In this document: positions 9,877 to 20,385 of the stretch, in pieces
Layout: each line of letters begins with the position of its first letter
Position numbering within the stretch: the first letter of the stretch is position 1
Origin: Coxiella endosymbiont of Amblyomma sculptum
Lineage (GTDB): Bacteria > Pseudomonadota > Gammaproteobacteria > Coxiellales > Coxiellaceae
Assembly (NCBI RefSeq): GCF_009883795.1
Contig: NZ_CP033868.1
Location: forward strand, 369,501 to 433,500
Length of the DNA: 64,000 nucleotides
Direction: 5' to 3'
Program-made: the position numbers and the translations under genes
The notes under the pieces: generated by a model
What the model was told of the DNA's origin: nothing
What the model saw: the letters and a program-made list of their open reading frames with translations, nothing else
Databases searched by the model: none

Positions 9877-10564
9877 GATTGGTTACAAATTGATATCCAG
9901 CCCCTCTAATTGTCTTAATCAAATGATGTCGGTCGTATTTTTTTAGTTTATCTCGAAGACGTCGAATATGAACGTCCACTGTGCGATCGTCGATGTAGAC
10001 GTTTCCACCCCAAATGCGGGTGATCAGTTGGTCTCGAGTATAAGTTTTGTTGGGGTGTTCCATAAAAAAATGAAACATTTTATATTCAATTGGCGAAAGA
10101 ACTAAGTGTTTTTTATTTACGGTGATTTGATATTTAGCGGTATTTATGACAATGTCTTGGTATTTGATTTCATGAAAAGGAGAAAGTAAAGGACCTCTGC
10201 GCAACACTGTTTTTATTCTTGCTGTCAATTCGTCAGGAGAGAAGGGTTTGGTGATATAATCATCAGCCCCTGTCATTAGTCCTCTAATCTTATTTTCTTC
10301 TTTGGATTTAGCAGTGAGCATAATAATCGGTACATCTCGAAAGTCAACTTGTTTCTTAATCCAGTCAATGAATTCGATTCCACTTTCGCCCGGCAACATC
10401 CAGTCGAGCAAAATAAGGTCGGGCGGTTGATTGATTGTTTGTGTTTTCGCTTTTTCTACATTTTCAACATCTATCAATCGAAATTCATTAGAAAGTGAAA
10501 AATGTAACATATCTCGAATAGCAGTTTCGTCTTCAACGAGTAACAAGGTAACAGTTTTTTGCAT
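9863..10564 (-). CDS. phoB: Phosphate response regulator PhoB
   Basis: This is an OmpR/PhoB-type activator. The receiver domain (residues 1-120) has the acidic pair in LLVEDE, the phosphoacceptor aspartate in LILLDWMLPG, the TAKS threonine and the KPF lysine. The C-terminal winged helix ends with DRTVDVHIRRLRDKL and TIRGAGYQF. I place the start at the ATG at 10564 (233 residues) because upstream codons run through a tRNA gene. No clear Shine-Dalgarno lies in the 11 bp between the tRNA and this ATG, so translation may depend on processing of a shared tRNA-phoB transcript. The stop overlaps phoR. Confidence 0.95.
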   Translation of the reverse strand: MQKTVTLLLVEDETAIRDMLHFSLSNEFRLIDVENVEKAKTQTINQPPDLILLDWMLPGESGIEFIDWIKKQVDFRDVPIIMLTAKSKEENKIRGLMTGADDYITKPFSPDELTARIKTVLRRGPLLSPFHEIKYQDIVINTAKYQITVNKKHLVLSPIEYKMFHFFMEHPNKTYTRDQLITRIWGGNVYIDDRTVDVHIRRLRDKLKKYDRHHLIKTIRGAGYQFVTNHEEQ

Positions 10565-10575
10565 TTTTGATGAAA

Positions 10576-10649
10576 TCGGGGCGAAAGGACTCGAACCTTC
10601 GACCACTGCCTCCCGAAGGCAGTGCTCTACCAACCTGAGCTACACCCCG
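10576..10649 (-). tRNA. tRNA-Pro (anticodon CGG)
   Basis: A full cloverleaf can be drawn on the minus strand. The acceptor stem is CGGGGTG with CGCCCCG, the D-arm GCTC...GAGC, the anticodon stem CTGCC/GGCAG with loop TTCGGGA, and the T-arm has TTCGAGT. The anticodon CGG reads proline codon CCG. The discriminator A is followed by TTT, so the 3' CCA is not encoded and must be added by the CCA-adding enzyme. It lies 11 bp upstream of phoB on the same strand. Confidence 0.95.
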
Positions 10650-10876
10650 TCTTACCGTACTACCGATGTATCCATTTATCATAACCAGAAGAGAACACAA
10701 TTAGAAGCATCATTATTATACCTTAGTATTATAACTATTTCGAAAATTGGTGAAAAACAAGAAGATCACAAAATTTGTATTTGCATTTTTACACAGATTA
10801 TTGGACAATGCGAATGGGTGGAAAAGTAATATTAGGATATGTGCATGGTGTGTTTTTGTCTAGAGGAAGTTTTTCA

Positions 10877-11251
10877 GTGTATGCGATTATTAGGACTGGA
10901 GGCAAACAATATCAAGTCGCTGCAGGCCAGACTTTACAAATAGAAAAATTGCCTCAGAGTGTGGGTGCTTTTGTAAAGTTCAGTGATGTTTTACTGATTG
11001 AAGATGATGGTGAGTTATATCTTGGGTTTCCTCAAATGCAAAGCGCCGAAGTGGTTGCTCAGGTTCTTGGCCAAAGGAAGGCCGGTAAGATTCATATTAT
11101 CAAATTTAAACGACGTAAACACCATATGAAACGCATGGGGCATCGGCAGTATTTTACGACTGTGAAGGTTATGGGTATAAGTTTTGATAAAAGAAAGGAA
11201 GTGTCAGTAGGAAATTCTGCTGCTTCCGTTTCGTTGATGGATACAGTTTAA
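10877..11251 (+). CDS. rplU: 50S ribosomal protein L21
   Basis: L21 is a 23S rRNA-binding protein of the large subunit. VYAIIRTGGKQYQVAAG is the family N-terminus and KRRKHHMKRMGHRQ the conserved C-terminal RNA-binding stretch. I chose the GTG at 10877 because the protein then begins exactly like other L21 proteins, and AGAGGAAG sits about seven bases before it; the open frame reaches back to 10775 without family similarity. The product has 124 residues, about 20 more than usual, owing to a C-terminal tail after the conserved TxVKVxGI segment. It is the first gene of the rplU-rpmA-obgE group. Confidence 0.95.
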   Translation: MYAIIRTGGKQYQVAAGQTLQIEKLPQSVGAFVKFSDVLLIEDDGELYLGFPQMQSAEVVAQVLGQRKAGKIHIIKFKRRKHHMKRMGHRQYFTTVKVMGISFDKRKEVSVGNSAASVSLMDTV

Positions 11252-11318
11252 GTTTAAGTAGATAGAGTGTTATTGTTTTTTTAGGGTGTTGTTAGGGTAG
11301 TTTTGGGGAAAAGAAAGT

Positions 11319-11355
11319 TTAGGAGATAGAATAATTAAATAATTAGGAGATAGAA
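11319..11355 (+). repeat. Duplicated 13-bp element containing the rpmA ribosome-binding site
   Basis: TTAGGAGATAGAA occurs at 11319-11331 and again, identically, at 11343-11355, directly before the rpmA ATG at 11356. Each copy contains an AGGAG Shine-Dalgarno core. Only the second copy is correctly spaced for rpmA. The period is 24 bp. Confidence 0.9.
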
Positions 11356-11634
11356 ATGGCCCATAAAAAAGCGGGCGGTAGTACGCGAAACGGTCGGGAT
11401 TCGAACCCTAAAATGCTTGGTGTAAAGAGGTTTGGGGGTGAACGGGTGGTTTCCGGTAGTATTGTTGTTCGGCAACGAGGGACTCGTTATCATCCGGGAG
11501 AAAATATGGGTGTAGGTCGAGACCATACGTTGTACGCGTTGGTTGACGGAAAAGTCAGGTTTTCTCGTAGGGGAATTAGACGGGGAATTAAATGGCGTAA
11601 TTACGTGTCTGTTAAACCCATTACGGATTTTTGA
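11356..11634 (+). CDS. rpmA: 50S ribosomal protein L27
   Basis: L27 lies at the peptidyl-transferase centre. [17 protein letters not shown] is the invariant N-terminus, showing the mature start directly after Met with no cleaved leader. [19 protein letters not shown] and [12 protein letters not shown] follow. The 92-residue length is close to the usual 85, with a slightly longer C-terminus ending in PITDF. The AGGAG ribosome-binding site is duplicated upstream. The gene follows rplU by about 105 bp and precedes obgE, the common bacterial order. Confidence 0.97.
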   Translation: MAHKKAGGSTRNGRDSNPKMLGVKRFGGERVVSGSIVVRQRGTRYHPGENMGVGRDHTLYALVDGKVRFSRRGIRRGIKWRNYVSVKPITDF

Positions 11635-11805
11635 ATTTTTTTATAAAACTGTAAAACTTCTTCCTTACGGATTGTCTTTATCCTAAATGTTCTGTAATGT
11701 TCTGTATTTTTCGAATGCTTGTTATTTTTCCGTAGATTGTTTCTAGGAACCTTTTGGTAATAAAATAAATCCATAAGGACTGTTTCGAATATACGAAATT
11801 TGTAA

Positions 11806-12843
<1,038 letters not shown>

Positions 12844-12853
12844 TTTCTTTTTT

Positions 12854-12877
12854 TAGGTCTTAGGTCTTTTAGGTCTT
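12854..12877. repeat. Three copies of TAGGTCT after obgE
   Basis: TAGGTCT appears three times within 24 bp just after the obgE stop, in the spacer shared with the convergent rpsT. It looks like replication slippage; no function is evident. Confidence 0.7.
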
Positions 12878-13029
12878 ATTAGTCTCCAGTTTTTTCCAAT
12901 GCCACTTACATTCTATTCCAATTCCACATTTACGCTTTTCATGTTCATCCATTTGTATTCCATTTTCTTTTCCAAAATTGGACAACTACACTAAAACCAA
13001 ACCCCTACTCAAAATTCGAAATGACGATA

Positions 13030-13308
13030 TCAAGGTCCGACTATTTTGATTAAGTCAGCTATATCTCGGTTTAAACGACTCTTCAAACGATTTGCTTTGT
13101 TTGGATGCACAAGACGCTTTCTAGAAAATTGATCAAGTAATCGAACGGTTTCTCGAAAGGAAATTTGTGCGGTCGAACAATCTTTTTCTCGGATATTCGT
13201 TAATGTCCTTTTTATGAGAGTACGTACAGAGGAACGGCGACTTGCGTTGTGTAGTCTTCTTTTTTGACTTTGTCGCGCGCGTTTTTTTGCTTGTAGAGAG
13301 CTGGCCAT
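13030..13308 (-). CDS. rpsT: 30S ribosomal protein S20
   Basis: S20 is a small helical 16S rRNA-binding protein. The product begins MASSLQAKKRARQSQKRR, closely like the family (usually ANxxSAKKRAxQxxKRR), is very basic and ends in KANRLKSRL followed by a short tail. Its 92 residues match the usual 87-90. It is transcribed alone, divergent from murJ about 120 bp away and convergent with obgE, an order shared with other gammaproteobacteria. Confidence 0.95.
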   Translation of the reverse strand: MASSLQAKKRARQSQKRRLHNASRRSSVRTLIKRTLTNIREKDCSTAQISFRETVRLLDQFSRKRLVHPNKANRLKSRLNRDIADLIKIVGP

Positions 13309-13429
13309 ACAAAACTCCTAATTTTTGTAGGGGAAAGAATATACTGTTCAATACAAGGTTTGTCAATAAAACAGACCTGCGATAATATCCATCTTTTTCG
13401 CAAGTAATAATGAGAAAGTAAAATCTTAT

Positions 13430-15004
13430 ATGAGTCGACACAGATTGTTTAGATCTACATTGACTGTCTCCGGTATGACGTTTGTTTCGCGTTTGTTAGG
13501 ATTTGTACGGGACGTTATGCTTGCTACAGATTTTGGTGCTGGCCCTTATTTTGACGCTTTTGTAGTCGCTTTCAAAATTCCTAATTTTATGCGTCGATTG
13601 TTTGGTGAAGGAGCTTTTATTCAAGCTTTTGTGCCTATATTGTCAGAATATCAGGCAAACTCTTTTCAAAAAGAGACGTACCGATTTGTCAGAGCAATTA
13701 TTGGAAGTCTAGGCACGATTGTTCTACTTGTTGTTATATTTATCGAAATTTCCGCTCCCTGGACAACTGTGGTATTTGCGCCCGGATTTTCTCGTGATCC
13801 CACTCAACTGCGTTGTGTCGTCTATATGTTACGTATTACCTCTCCTTATTTGTTATTGATTTCTTTAACTGCTCTCACAGGAGCTGTATTAAATGTTTTT
13901 GATCGATACGCTTCATCGGCTTTTTCTCCAGTACTTTTAAATATTTCCATGATTGCAACGGTATGGTTTTGGATACCCTATGCTTCAACTCCCATTTACG
14001 CTTTAGCTTGGAGTGTCTTGATTGGTGGATTTTTGCAACTGATAACTCAACTTCCTTTTTTGTTCCGTTTGGGTTTCTCTCCTATCCCTAAATGGCAATG
14101 GCGTAATCCTGGGATAATTCGAGTTCTGAAGTCAATGGTGCCAACATTATTCGGCGTTTCTGTAGCACAGATAGGTTTAGTGATTGATAATTTTTTCGCT
14201 TCTTTTTTAAGATCTGGTAGTATTTCGTGGTTGTACTATTCCGATCGGTTAGTGTATTTTCCCCTTGGAGTTGTTGGAGTTGCATTGGCAACTGTAGTAT
14301 TGCCAAATTTGTCTTGGTGCTACAGTTTAAAATCCGTTGACTCTTATTCTTCTGTACTTGATTGGGCTTTGAGAGTGGCAGCATCAGTTGGTATTCCTGT
14401 TTCCGTAGCTTTATTTGCTTTATCAGGTCCTTTGTTGGCAACGCTGATTTTTCACGGAGTTTTTACGACACAAGATGTTTTTATGACTCAAAAGAGCTTA
14501 TGGGCATTTTCAATAGGTTTACCGTGGTTCATGTTCGTTAAAATTTTAGCGTCTGCTTTTTATTCTCGTCAAGATGTGAAAACTCCAGTAAAAACTGCAG
14601 CAGTGGCGATGGCAGTTAATCTTATTTTGAATGCGCTGCTCGTTCATCCTCTGGCGCACGCAGGGCTTGCTTTGTCTACTTCTTTAGCTGCTGCTTGCAA
14701 TACGGGACTGCTTCTATTCTCTTTATTGAGACGTTCAATTTACAAATTGGATTCGAAGTGGCCAAAATTGATTCTGCAGTTACTAATAGCTAATGTTGCA
14801 ATGGGTTTGGTTATTTTTCAGTTTTCAGGAAATGTTGAGAAATGGTTAATTTGGACTATGAAAGAACGGATTTGTCATTTATTGGTCGTTATTTTTTTAG
14901 GAATTATTACTTATTTAGCAATTTTGTGGATTACGGGACTGAGAATTTCCGATTTTCGTCTTCCAACTACAATCGATGCATATGATAAGATTAATATGCG
15001 GTAG
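13430..15004 (+). CDS. murJ: Lipid II flippase MurJ
   Basis: MurJ moves lipid II across the inner membrane for peptidoglycan assembly. The 524-residue protein has the 14-helix MOP-superfamily pattern. The N-terminal signature TFVSRLLGFVRDVMLATDFGAG and GEGAFIQAFVPIL are clear, and PTLFGVSVAQI and YYSDRLVYFPLGVVGVALATV lie in the central part. The start ATG at 13430 leads into the standard N-terminus. It overlaps the next gene ribF by about 20 bp, so the two are co-translated. Its retention together with dacA and rodZ implies a working cell wall. Confidence 0.96.
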   Translation: MSRHRLFRSTLTVSGMTFVSRLLGFVRDVMLATDFGAGPYFDAFVVAFKIPNFMRRLFGEGAFIQAFVPILSEYQANSFQKETYRFVRAIIGSLGTIVLLVVIFIEISAPWTTVVFAPGFSRDPTQLRCVVYMLRITSPYLLLISLTALTGAVLNVFDRYASSAFSPVLLNISMIATVWFWIPYASTPIYALAWSVLIGGFLQLITQLPFLFRLGFSPIPKWQWRNPGIIRVLKSMVPTLFGVSVAQIGLVIDNFFASFLRSGSISWLYYSDRLVYFPLGVVGVALATVVLPNLSWCYSLKSVDSYSSVLDWALRVAASVGIPVSVALFALSGPLLATLIFHGVFTTQDVFMTQKSLWAFSIGLPWFMFVKILASAFYSRQDVKTPVKTAAVAMAVNLILNALLVHPLAHAGLALSTSLAAACNTGLLLFSLLRRSIYKLDSKWPKLILQLLIANVAMGLVIFQFSGNVEKWLIWTMKERICHLLVVIFLGIITYLAILWITGLRISDFRLPTTIDAYDKINMR

Positions 15005-15989
15005 ATATCCTCTAAAAAAGGATTTGGATAATAGTTGTGTCGCTACATTAGGAAATTTTGATGGTATGCATTTAGGACACCAGTCTTTGCTCAAATCATT
15101 AGGATCTTTGGGGCAGGAATTCGGTTTGCCTACAACAGTGATTGTTTTTGAGCCTCAACCCAAAGAGTTTTTTTCAAAAAATCATCAAGTGTGTTCAAGA
15201 TTGATGCGTTTCCGTGAAAAATACGCAGTATTGCAATCATGGAAAATTGACTTTCTTTTGTGTCTTCGTTTTGATCAAGTACTGGCAAACCTACCCCCGG
15301 AAAATTTTGTCAAAGAAATTTTGGTGGATCGACTAAAAGTACGAGCTATTGTTGTAGGAGACGATTATCGGTTTGGCGCTAAACGTGTAGGTAATTATCA
15401 GTTGCTTCAAAAAATGGGAGAGCGTTACAGTTTCAAAACTGTAGAAATGACATCGGTTTTGCACAAAAATCAAAGAATTAGTAGCACAAGAATCCGTCGT
15501 GCGTTAGAAATGGGAAACTTAGATTTAGCACAAAGCCTATTGGGTCGTCCCTACTGGATTTGTGGTAAAGTTATTTCGGGTGAAAAACGTGGACGTTCAT
15601 TAGGTTTTCCAACAGCCAATATCGATTTACACAGAAACAAAGTGCCACTAACTGGTATTTTTGTAATTCGAGCGTATTTAGAAAATGAAGCCTTCCAAGG
15701 TGTAGCTAGTTTAGGGATGCGTCCTACTTTTGGAGGCACCCGAATTCTACTGGAAACATATCTCTTTAATCTTTCTTGTAACATTTATGGACACTATCTT
15801 CGGGTTGAGTTTTTGCATAGATTGCGACCTGAAGAATGTTTTTCGTCGACAGACGCTTTAGTGAAGCAGATACGTCAAGACGTATCAGAAGCAAAATATT
15901 TTTTCAACATTAATTTCGATTTCGACAGGACAAATAAAAGTTTATGCTGTATTGATAGTAGAGATTCTTTAAAAGAGAATGTGGGTTAA
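14982..15989 (+). CDS. ribF: Bifunctional riboflavin kinase / FAD synthetase
   Basis: RibF phosphorylates riboflavin to FMN and adenylylates FMN to FAD. The N-terminal nucleotidyl-transferase domain has TLGNFDGMHLGHQSLL and the ISSTRIRRAL signature. The C-terminal flavokinase domain has GRSLGFPTANI and GVASLGMRPTFGG. The ATG at 14982 (335 residues) gives a family-like MIRLICG start, while an ATG two codons earlier is also possible. Both overlap the murJ 3' end. The last 25 residues after the conserved KQIRQDV region look variable. It lies between murJ and ileS as in many gammaproteobacteria. Confidence 0.94.
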   Translation: MIRLICGRYPLKKDLDNSCVATLGNFDGMHLGHQSLLKSLGSLGQEFGLPTTVIVFEPQPKEFFSKNHQVCSRLMRFREKYAVLQSWKIDFLLCLRFDQVLANLPPENFVKEILVDRLKVRAIVVGDDYRFGAKRVGNYQLLQKMGERYSFKTVEMTSVLHKNQRISSTRIRRALEMGNLDLAQSLLGRPYWICGKVISGEKRGRSLGFPTANIDLHRNKVPLTGIFVIRAYLENEAFQGVASLGMRPTFGGTRILLETYLFNLSCNIYGHYLRVEFLHRLRPEECFSSTDALVKQIRQDVSEAKYFFNINFDFDRTNKSLCCIDSRDSLKENVG

Positions 15990-16133
15990 TTGTTATAAAT
16001 TTGTCTGGGTTGTAAAATCGTGTTTTTTCAATTATGGAGAGATGGTGGGTTGTATTTGCAATAAGTTGTTTTGATATAATCTCTTTTTCGGCATTGATTT
16101 TTCCTAACAAGAAGAGTAATCAAAAGAGCGTAG

Positions 16134-18947
16134 TTGAGTATGTTGTGTTATAAAAATACTTTAAATCTTCCACGAACCGGTTTTCCTATGCGCGCTAATC
16201 TGCCTCATCGAGAGCAGAAAATATTAGCCCGCTGGGAAGCATTGGATCTCTACCAACAAATCCGAGAAATACGAAATGGACGCCCAAAATTTGTTTTGCA
16301 TGACGGACCTCCTTATGCTAATGGTCGTGCCCATTTAGGAACTGCTTTTAACAAAACACTTAAAGACATTATCGTAAAATCAAAAACACTAAGCGGATTC
16401 GATTCACCGTTCATACCTGGTTGGGATTGTTATGGATTGCCGATCGAAATTAATGTTGAAAAAGCTTTAGGAAAGAAAAACCTATCCGCAAGCGAGTTTC
16501 GCCAGGCTTGCCGTAACTACGCAACCTCACAAATAGAACTGCAAAAAAAAGATTTCAAACGACTGGGAGTGATTGGAGACTGGAAGAATCCCTATTTGAC
16601 TATGGATTTTCGTTACGAAGCCAATACTGTTCGTGCGTTAGCTAAAACTATATCTAACGGACACTTGATTCGAGGACAAAAACCGGTGTATTGGTGCACG
16701 GCTTGTGTTTCAGCATTGGCTGAAGCAGAAGTAGAATATCGAAATAAATATTCGCTTTCTCTTGATGTAGCTTTTGATGCAGTTGATTGTAAAGAGGCAA
16801 TCCGTCGATTTCGAATCGGTGAGGAGTTGCGTGTAATAGTACCAATCTGGACAACGACACCTTGGACATTACCAGCCAATGAAGCGGTTGGTGTTCATCC
16901 CAATTTGCTTTACACTTTAGTAAAGGGAAAATTGTACGATCAATATATTTACTGGATCCTAACTAGAGACTTAATTGATAGTGTCATGCGGCGCTATCAC
17001 ATTAGTGATTATGTGATATACGGAAGTTTAAAAGGCGAGGAGCTGGAAGGTTTACAATTACAACATCCGTTTCTTAACCTAAATGTTCCAGTTGTTTTAG
17101 GGCAACACATTACTAGCACAGTAGGAACCGGAAGTGTTCATATGGCACCCGCGCATGGGTTAGAGGATTATTTAGTTGCAAAAAAATATGACTTACCGAT
17201 TAATAATCTTATTGACGAACGAGGTTATTTTATCAAAGGAACTTTATTTTCTGGTCAATCTTTTCATAAATCCAATGAACTCATTATGATTCTGTTGTCG
17301 AATAGTAGGTGTCTACTACACGCCAAAACGATTCAACACAATTATCCTCATTGTTGGCGTCATAAAATTCCGTTGATCTTTCGTGCAACACCGCAATGGT
17401 TTATCGGTATGGACAAAAAAGGATTACGTAATCGGGCATTGGCGGAAATTTTAAAAGTAAACTGGATTCCCAGATGGGGACAGAAACGTATTGGGAAAAT
17501 GATTTCTGATCGTCCGGATTGGTGTATTTCACGACAACGACTGTGGGGCATTCCGATTCCGTTGTTTGTGAATAAAAAAACAGGAAATCCGCATCCAAAC
17601 ACTCCTAATTTGATGGAGAGAGTAGCGCAATTAATCGAAAAAAATAGTATTGATGCTTGGTTTGTTTTGGAAAAAAAAACACTATTGGGAAATGAAGACG
17701 AGAATTATGAAAAGGTAATGGATGTATTGGATGTATGGTACGATTCTGGAATAACCCATTTTGGTGTTTTGTCGGAACGATCGGAACTGCATGTACCTGC
17801 TGAACTTTATCTGGAAGGATCGGACCAGCATCGGGGTTGGTTTCAATCATCTTTATTAACTTCTTTAGCAATTCAAAGTCAATCGCCTTATAAATCTGTA
17901 TTAACGTGTGGTTTTGTAGTTGATAACCAAGGACGAAAGATGTCTAAATCTTTGGGAAATACTATTTCGCCTGCTGATGTGATAAAAAGATTGGGGGCTG
18001 ATGTACTGCGATTGTGGGTTTCCTCTGTGGATTGTTTCGCAGAAGTTGGTGTATCCAATGAGATTCTGTCACGAATTTCCGACACTTATCGAAAGATTCG
18101 AAATACCGCGCGATTTTTTCTATCGAATTTGTATGATTTTAATCCCGAAAGAGACATTGTGGATGCGGATCGATTGGTTTCATTGGATCGATGGGCTATT
18201 GTTACAACTCAGAGTTTCCAAAAAGAAATCATATCTGCTTATGACCAATATCGATTTTCTGTAATTTATCAGACAATTCATAATTTTTGTACAGTGAAAA
18301 TGGGAAGTTTTTATTTGGAAGTGTTAAAAGATCGGCTGTATACTGCTAAAAAAACAGGATTGCCTCGTCGTTCGGCGCAAACAGCGCTGTACTATATTAC
18401 AGAAGCGTTTGTACGCTGGAGTGCTCCTATTATTAGTTTTACTATGGATGAAATGTGGCAATTCATTCCGGGAGATCGAGAAGCGTCCGTATTTTTGTCT
18501 CAATGGTTTTCGGGTTTTCCGGAAATTGCATTGTGTGAACAAGAAAACCAAGAATGGGAAACACTATTACGGATTCGTGCCGAAATCAACAAAGAACTGG
18601 AAAATAGCCGTAATCAAAGTAAGATCGGCGGATCTGCATTGTCTGCAGAAATTTTTTTATACGCAGAAAAAAATGTATTCTCGACTCTAGAAAAATTTGG
18701 AGGGGAATTACGTTTTGTATTTATTACTTCCGCAGTAAAGATCTTTCCTATCGGAGAAAAACCGAAAACAGCTGTTGATACAAGTATTTCCGGATTATCT
18801 TTAGAAATTCGTGTTTCTTTATTTAAAAAATGCGCTCGTTGCTGGCAGCATTGTATAAGTGTAGGTCAAATTACGGGGCACTCTGCCTTGTGTGAACGTT
18901 GTGTCAATAATGTCTTTGGAGATGGAGAGGAACGCCGTTTTGCCTAA
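16134..18947 (+). CDS. ileS: Isoleucyl-tRNA synthetase
   Basis: The 937-residue enzyme charges tRNA-Ile. [15 protein letters not shown] is the bacterial IleS N-terminus, and the editing domain carries [14 protein letters not shown] and [20 protein letters not shown] lies near residue 603. A C-terminal zinc finger uses CARCW and CERC. Two active-site motifs differ from the usual form: the HIGH motif at residues 67-70 reads HLGT, and GWDCHGLPIE reads [10 protein letters not shown], with Tyr at residue 100. Everything else is full length and unbroken, so it is probably active. The gene follows ribF by about 145 bp. The usual next gene lspA is a relic. Confidence 0.95.
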   Translation: MSMLCYKNTLNLPRTGFPMRANLPHREQKILARWEALDLYQQIREIRNGRPKFVLHDGPPYANGRAHLGTAFNKTLKDIIVKSKTLSGFDSPFIPGWDCYGLPIEINVEKALGKKNLSASEFRQACRNYATSQIELQKKDFKRLGVIGDWKNPYLTMDFRYEANTVRALAKTISNGHLIRGQKPVYWCTACVSALAEAEVEYRNKYSLSLDVAFDAVDCKEAIRRFRIGEELRVIVPIWTTTPWTLPANEAVGVHPNLLYTLVKGKLYDQYIYWILTRDLIDSVMRRYHISDYVIYGSLKGEELEGLQLQHPFLNLNVPVVLGQHITSTVGTGSVHMAPAHGLEDYLVAKKYDLPINNLIDERGYFIKGTLFSGQSFHKSNELIMILLSNSRCLLHAKTIQHNYPHCWRHKIPLIFRATPQWFIGMDKKGLRNRALAEILKVNWIPRWGQKRIGKMISDRPDWCISRQRLWGIPIPLFVNKKTGNPHPNTPNLMERVAQLIEKNSIDAWFVLEKKTLLGNEDENYEKVMDVLDVWYDSGITHFGVLSERSELHVPAELYLEGSDQHRGWFQSSLLTSLAIQSQSPYKSVLTCGFVVDNQGRKMSKSLGNTISPADVIKRLGADVLRLWVSSVDCFAEVGVSNEILSRISDTYRKIRNTARFFLSNLYDFNPERDIVDADRLVSLDRWAIVTTQSFQKEIISAYDQYRFSVIYQTIHNFCTVKMGSFYLEVLKDRLYTAKKTGLPRRSAQTALYYITEAFVRWSAPIISFTMDEMWQFIPGDREASVFLSQWFSGFPEIALCEQENQEWETLLRIRAEINKELENSRNQSKIGGSALSAEIFLYAEKNVFSTLEKFGGELRFVFITSAVKIFPIGEKPKTAVDTSISGLSLEIRVSLFKKCARCWQHCISVGQITGHSALCERCVNNVFGDGEERRFA

Positions 18948-19003
18948 TAGGAATATTTATTCTTCCTTAACGGGTAGGTATTTTTGTGTTGTAACAGATC
19001 CCA

Positions 19004-19300
19004 ATGAGTACAAAGTATCTAGTAGTTTCTTGTTGGTTATTTTTTGTCCCCGTTGAGATCTTTTCTTGGCTAAGTTTATAACAGTACACTGTAGCAGTGA
19101 ATCGCCTTAGGCCTTGAATACCTCAGTAGATTGGGGACAATTTGGAACAAATCGTAATTGTTATTCTTTTTTTACGGTTGCGGTATTTCTCTGTCGTATG
19201 GGTTAAGGAATACAGCGTTCTCGAAAAACGGGAAAGCTGTTTAGGATTCCTCCCGCTAATCTTAGGAGAGCGCTTTTATTGATAGTTATCGTTGATACAG
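19004..19300 (+). pseudogene. lspA: Probable lspA relic (prolipoprotein signal peptidase)
   Basis: lspA normally follows ileS. Here a frame beginning ATG at 19004 starts MSTKYLVVSCWLFF and is stopped after 25 codons. In the same frame, further stops lead to VIVILFLRLRYFSVVWV, then a charged stretch EKRES and LPLILGERFY, which resembles the LspA segment ending in the helix with GGAxGN. The catalytic NxxGAAFSF/NxADxxI blocks cannot be found. The assignment rests on position and weak similarity. A working copy elsewhere would be expected if lipoproteins are made. Confidence 0.45.
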
Positions 19301-19323
19301 AAGGACAAAAAGATCTCAAGTGC

Positions 19324-19351
19324 TTGTTATTTTTTCAAAAGTGACTATTAT
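19324..19351 (+). promoter_or_regulatory. Sigma-70 type promoter for tRNA-Lys
   Basis: TTGTTA (19324-19329) and TATTAT (19346-19351) are separated by 16 bp. The -10 ends 19 bp before the tRNA 5' end. Confidence 0.45.
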
Positions 19352-19370
19352 CTTTTGATTTTGTTGTTCC

Positions 19371-19443
<73 letters not shown>

Positions 19444-19621
19444 CTTGTTTTTCCGTTGTCCTTTTTGCATCCTTGTTGTTTTCAAATGTTGTTTTAAGTA
19501 TCAAAACAATGTCTTTACAAGAAAATGGAAGGTTAAGAGAAATATATAGAAGGATTTCCCGTTTTTTTGGAAAAAGAAAACTAATATAAGGAGTAAGGGA
19601 TAGGCTAAGAAGAGAAAGAAT

Positions 19622-20380
19622 CTAGAGTGGAATATTGTCGATCAATCGGATGCCACCGATGCGAACCGCTGCGAATCGGCGTTCTTTGTGGTCTTCAATG
19701 TAATCAATATCTATTCCTTCTTGGATTAGGGCTTCTTTGATTTGATCACAAGAAAAAGGAGAATGAAAAATTTTGGAAAAACGTCTTGCTAATTGCATCT
19801 GTTCTTTCGACAAACGACTATTCCGAGAACTTAGAGGCAAACCAAATTCGTCACGAACAGTTTCGCACTCTACAATTGTAGTGTCTAGAAAAAAGGACTT
19901 TACTAATCCTTTTATAAGCTGCAATTGTTGATAGTCTTTTGCTCCAAAATAACTGCGAGTGGGTTTTATTAGAAGTAATAATTTCATTACAATTGTCAAA
20001 ACTCCCTCGAAATGGCCTATACGAAACAGTTCTTCCTGATATTGTGGAGTGGTATGGACAATTTTATAAGAAAAACCATCAGGATAGATTTCGTTGTAAG
20101 AAGGTGTGAAAATGTAGTCGACATTACAACTTGAAGCTACATCGATATCTTTATCTATCGATCGGGGATAATTTTTAAAATCATCGTGGTCATCGAATTG
20201 AGTTGGGTTAACAAATAAACTCAAAATGGTGCACTTGTTTTCTTGATTTGATTTTCGTAACAAACTTTCGTGTCCAACATGTAAACTACCCATCGTAGGC
20301 ACGAATCCTAGGGAAATCTCTTTCTTTAAAGTTTCTCTGATTAACAACCAATTGGAAATTGTATCAACTACTTTTGGCAT
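19622..20380 (-). CDS. panC: Pantoate-beta-alanine ligase
   Basis: PanC joins pantoate and beta-alanine using ATP, the last step to pantothenate (vitamin B5). The motifs VPTMGSLHVGHESLL (with the HxGH site), LFVNPTQF, YFGAKDYQQL and LPLSSRNSRLS are all intact. The protein has 252 residues from the ATG at 20380, slightly short for the family (about 280) with a reduced C-terminal lid domain. A TTG at 20389 overlapping the panB stop is an alternative start. It forms an operon with panB. A broken second copy of its middle part lies beyond panB. Confidence 0.95.
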   Translation of the reverse strand: MPKVVDTISNWLLIRETLKKEISLGFVPTMGSLHVGHESLLRKSNQENKCTILSLFVNPTQFDDHDDFKNYPRSIDKDIDVASSCNVDYIFTPSYNEIYPDGFSYKIVHTTPQYQEELFRIGHFEGVLTIVMKLLLLIKPTRSYFGAKDYQQLQLIKGLVKSFFLDTTIVECETVRDEFGLPLSSRNSRLSKEQMQLARRFSKIFHSPFSCDQIKEALIQEGIDIDYIEDHKERRFAAVRIGGIRLIDNIPL

Positions 20381-20385
20381 ATACT

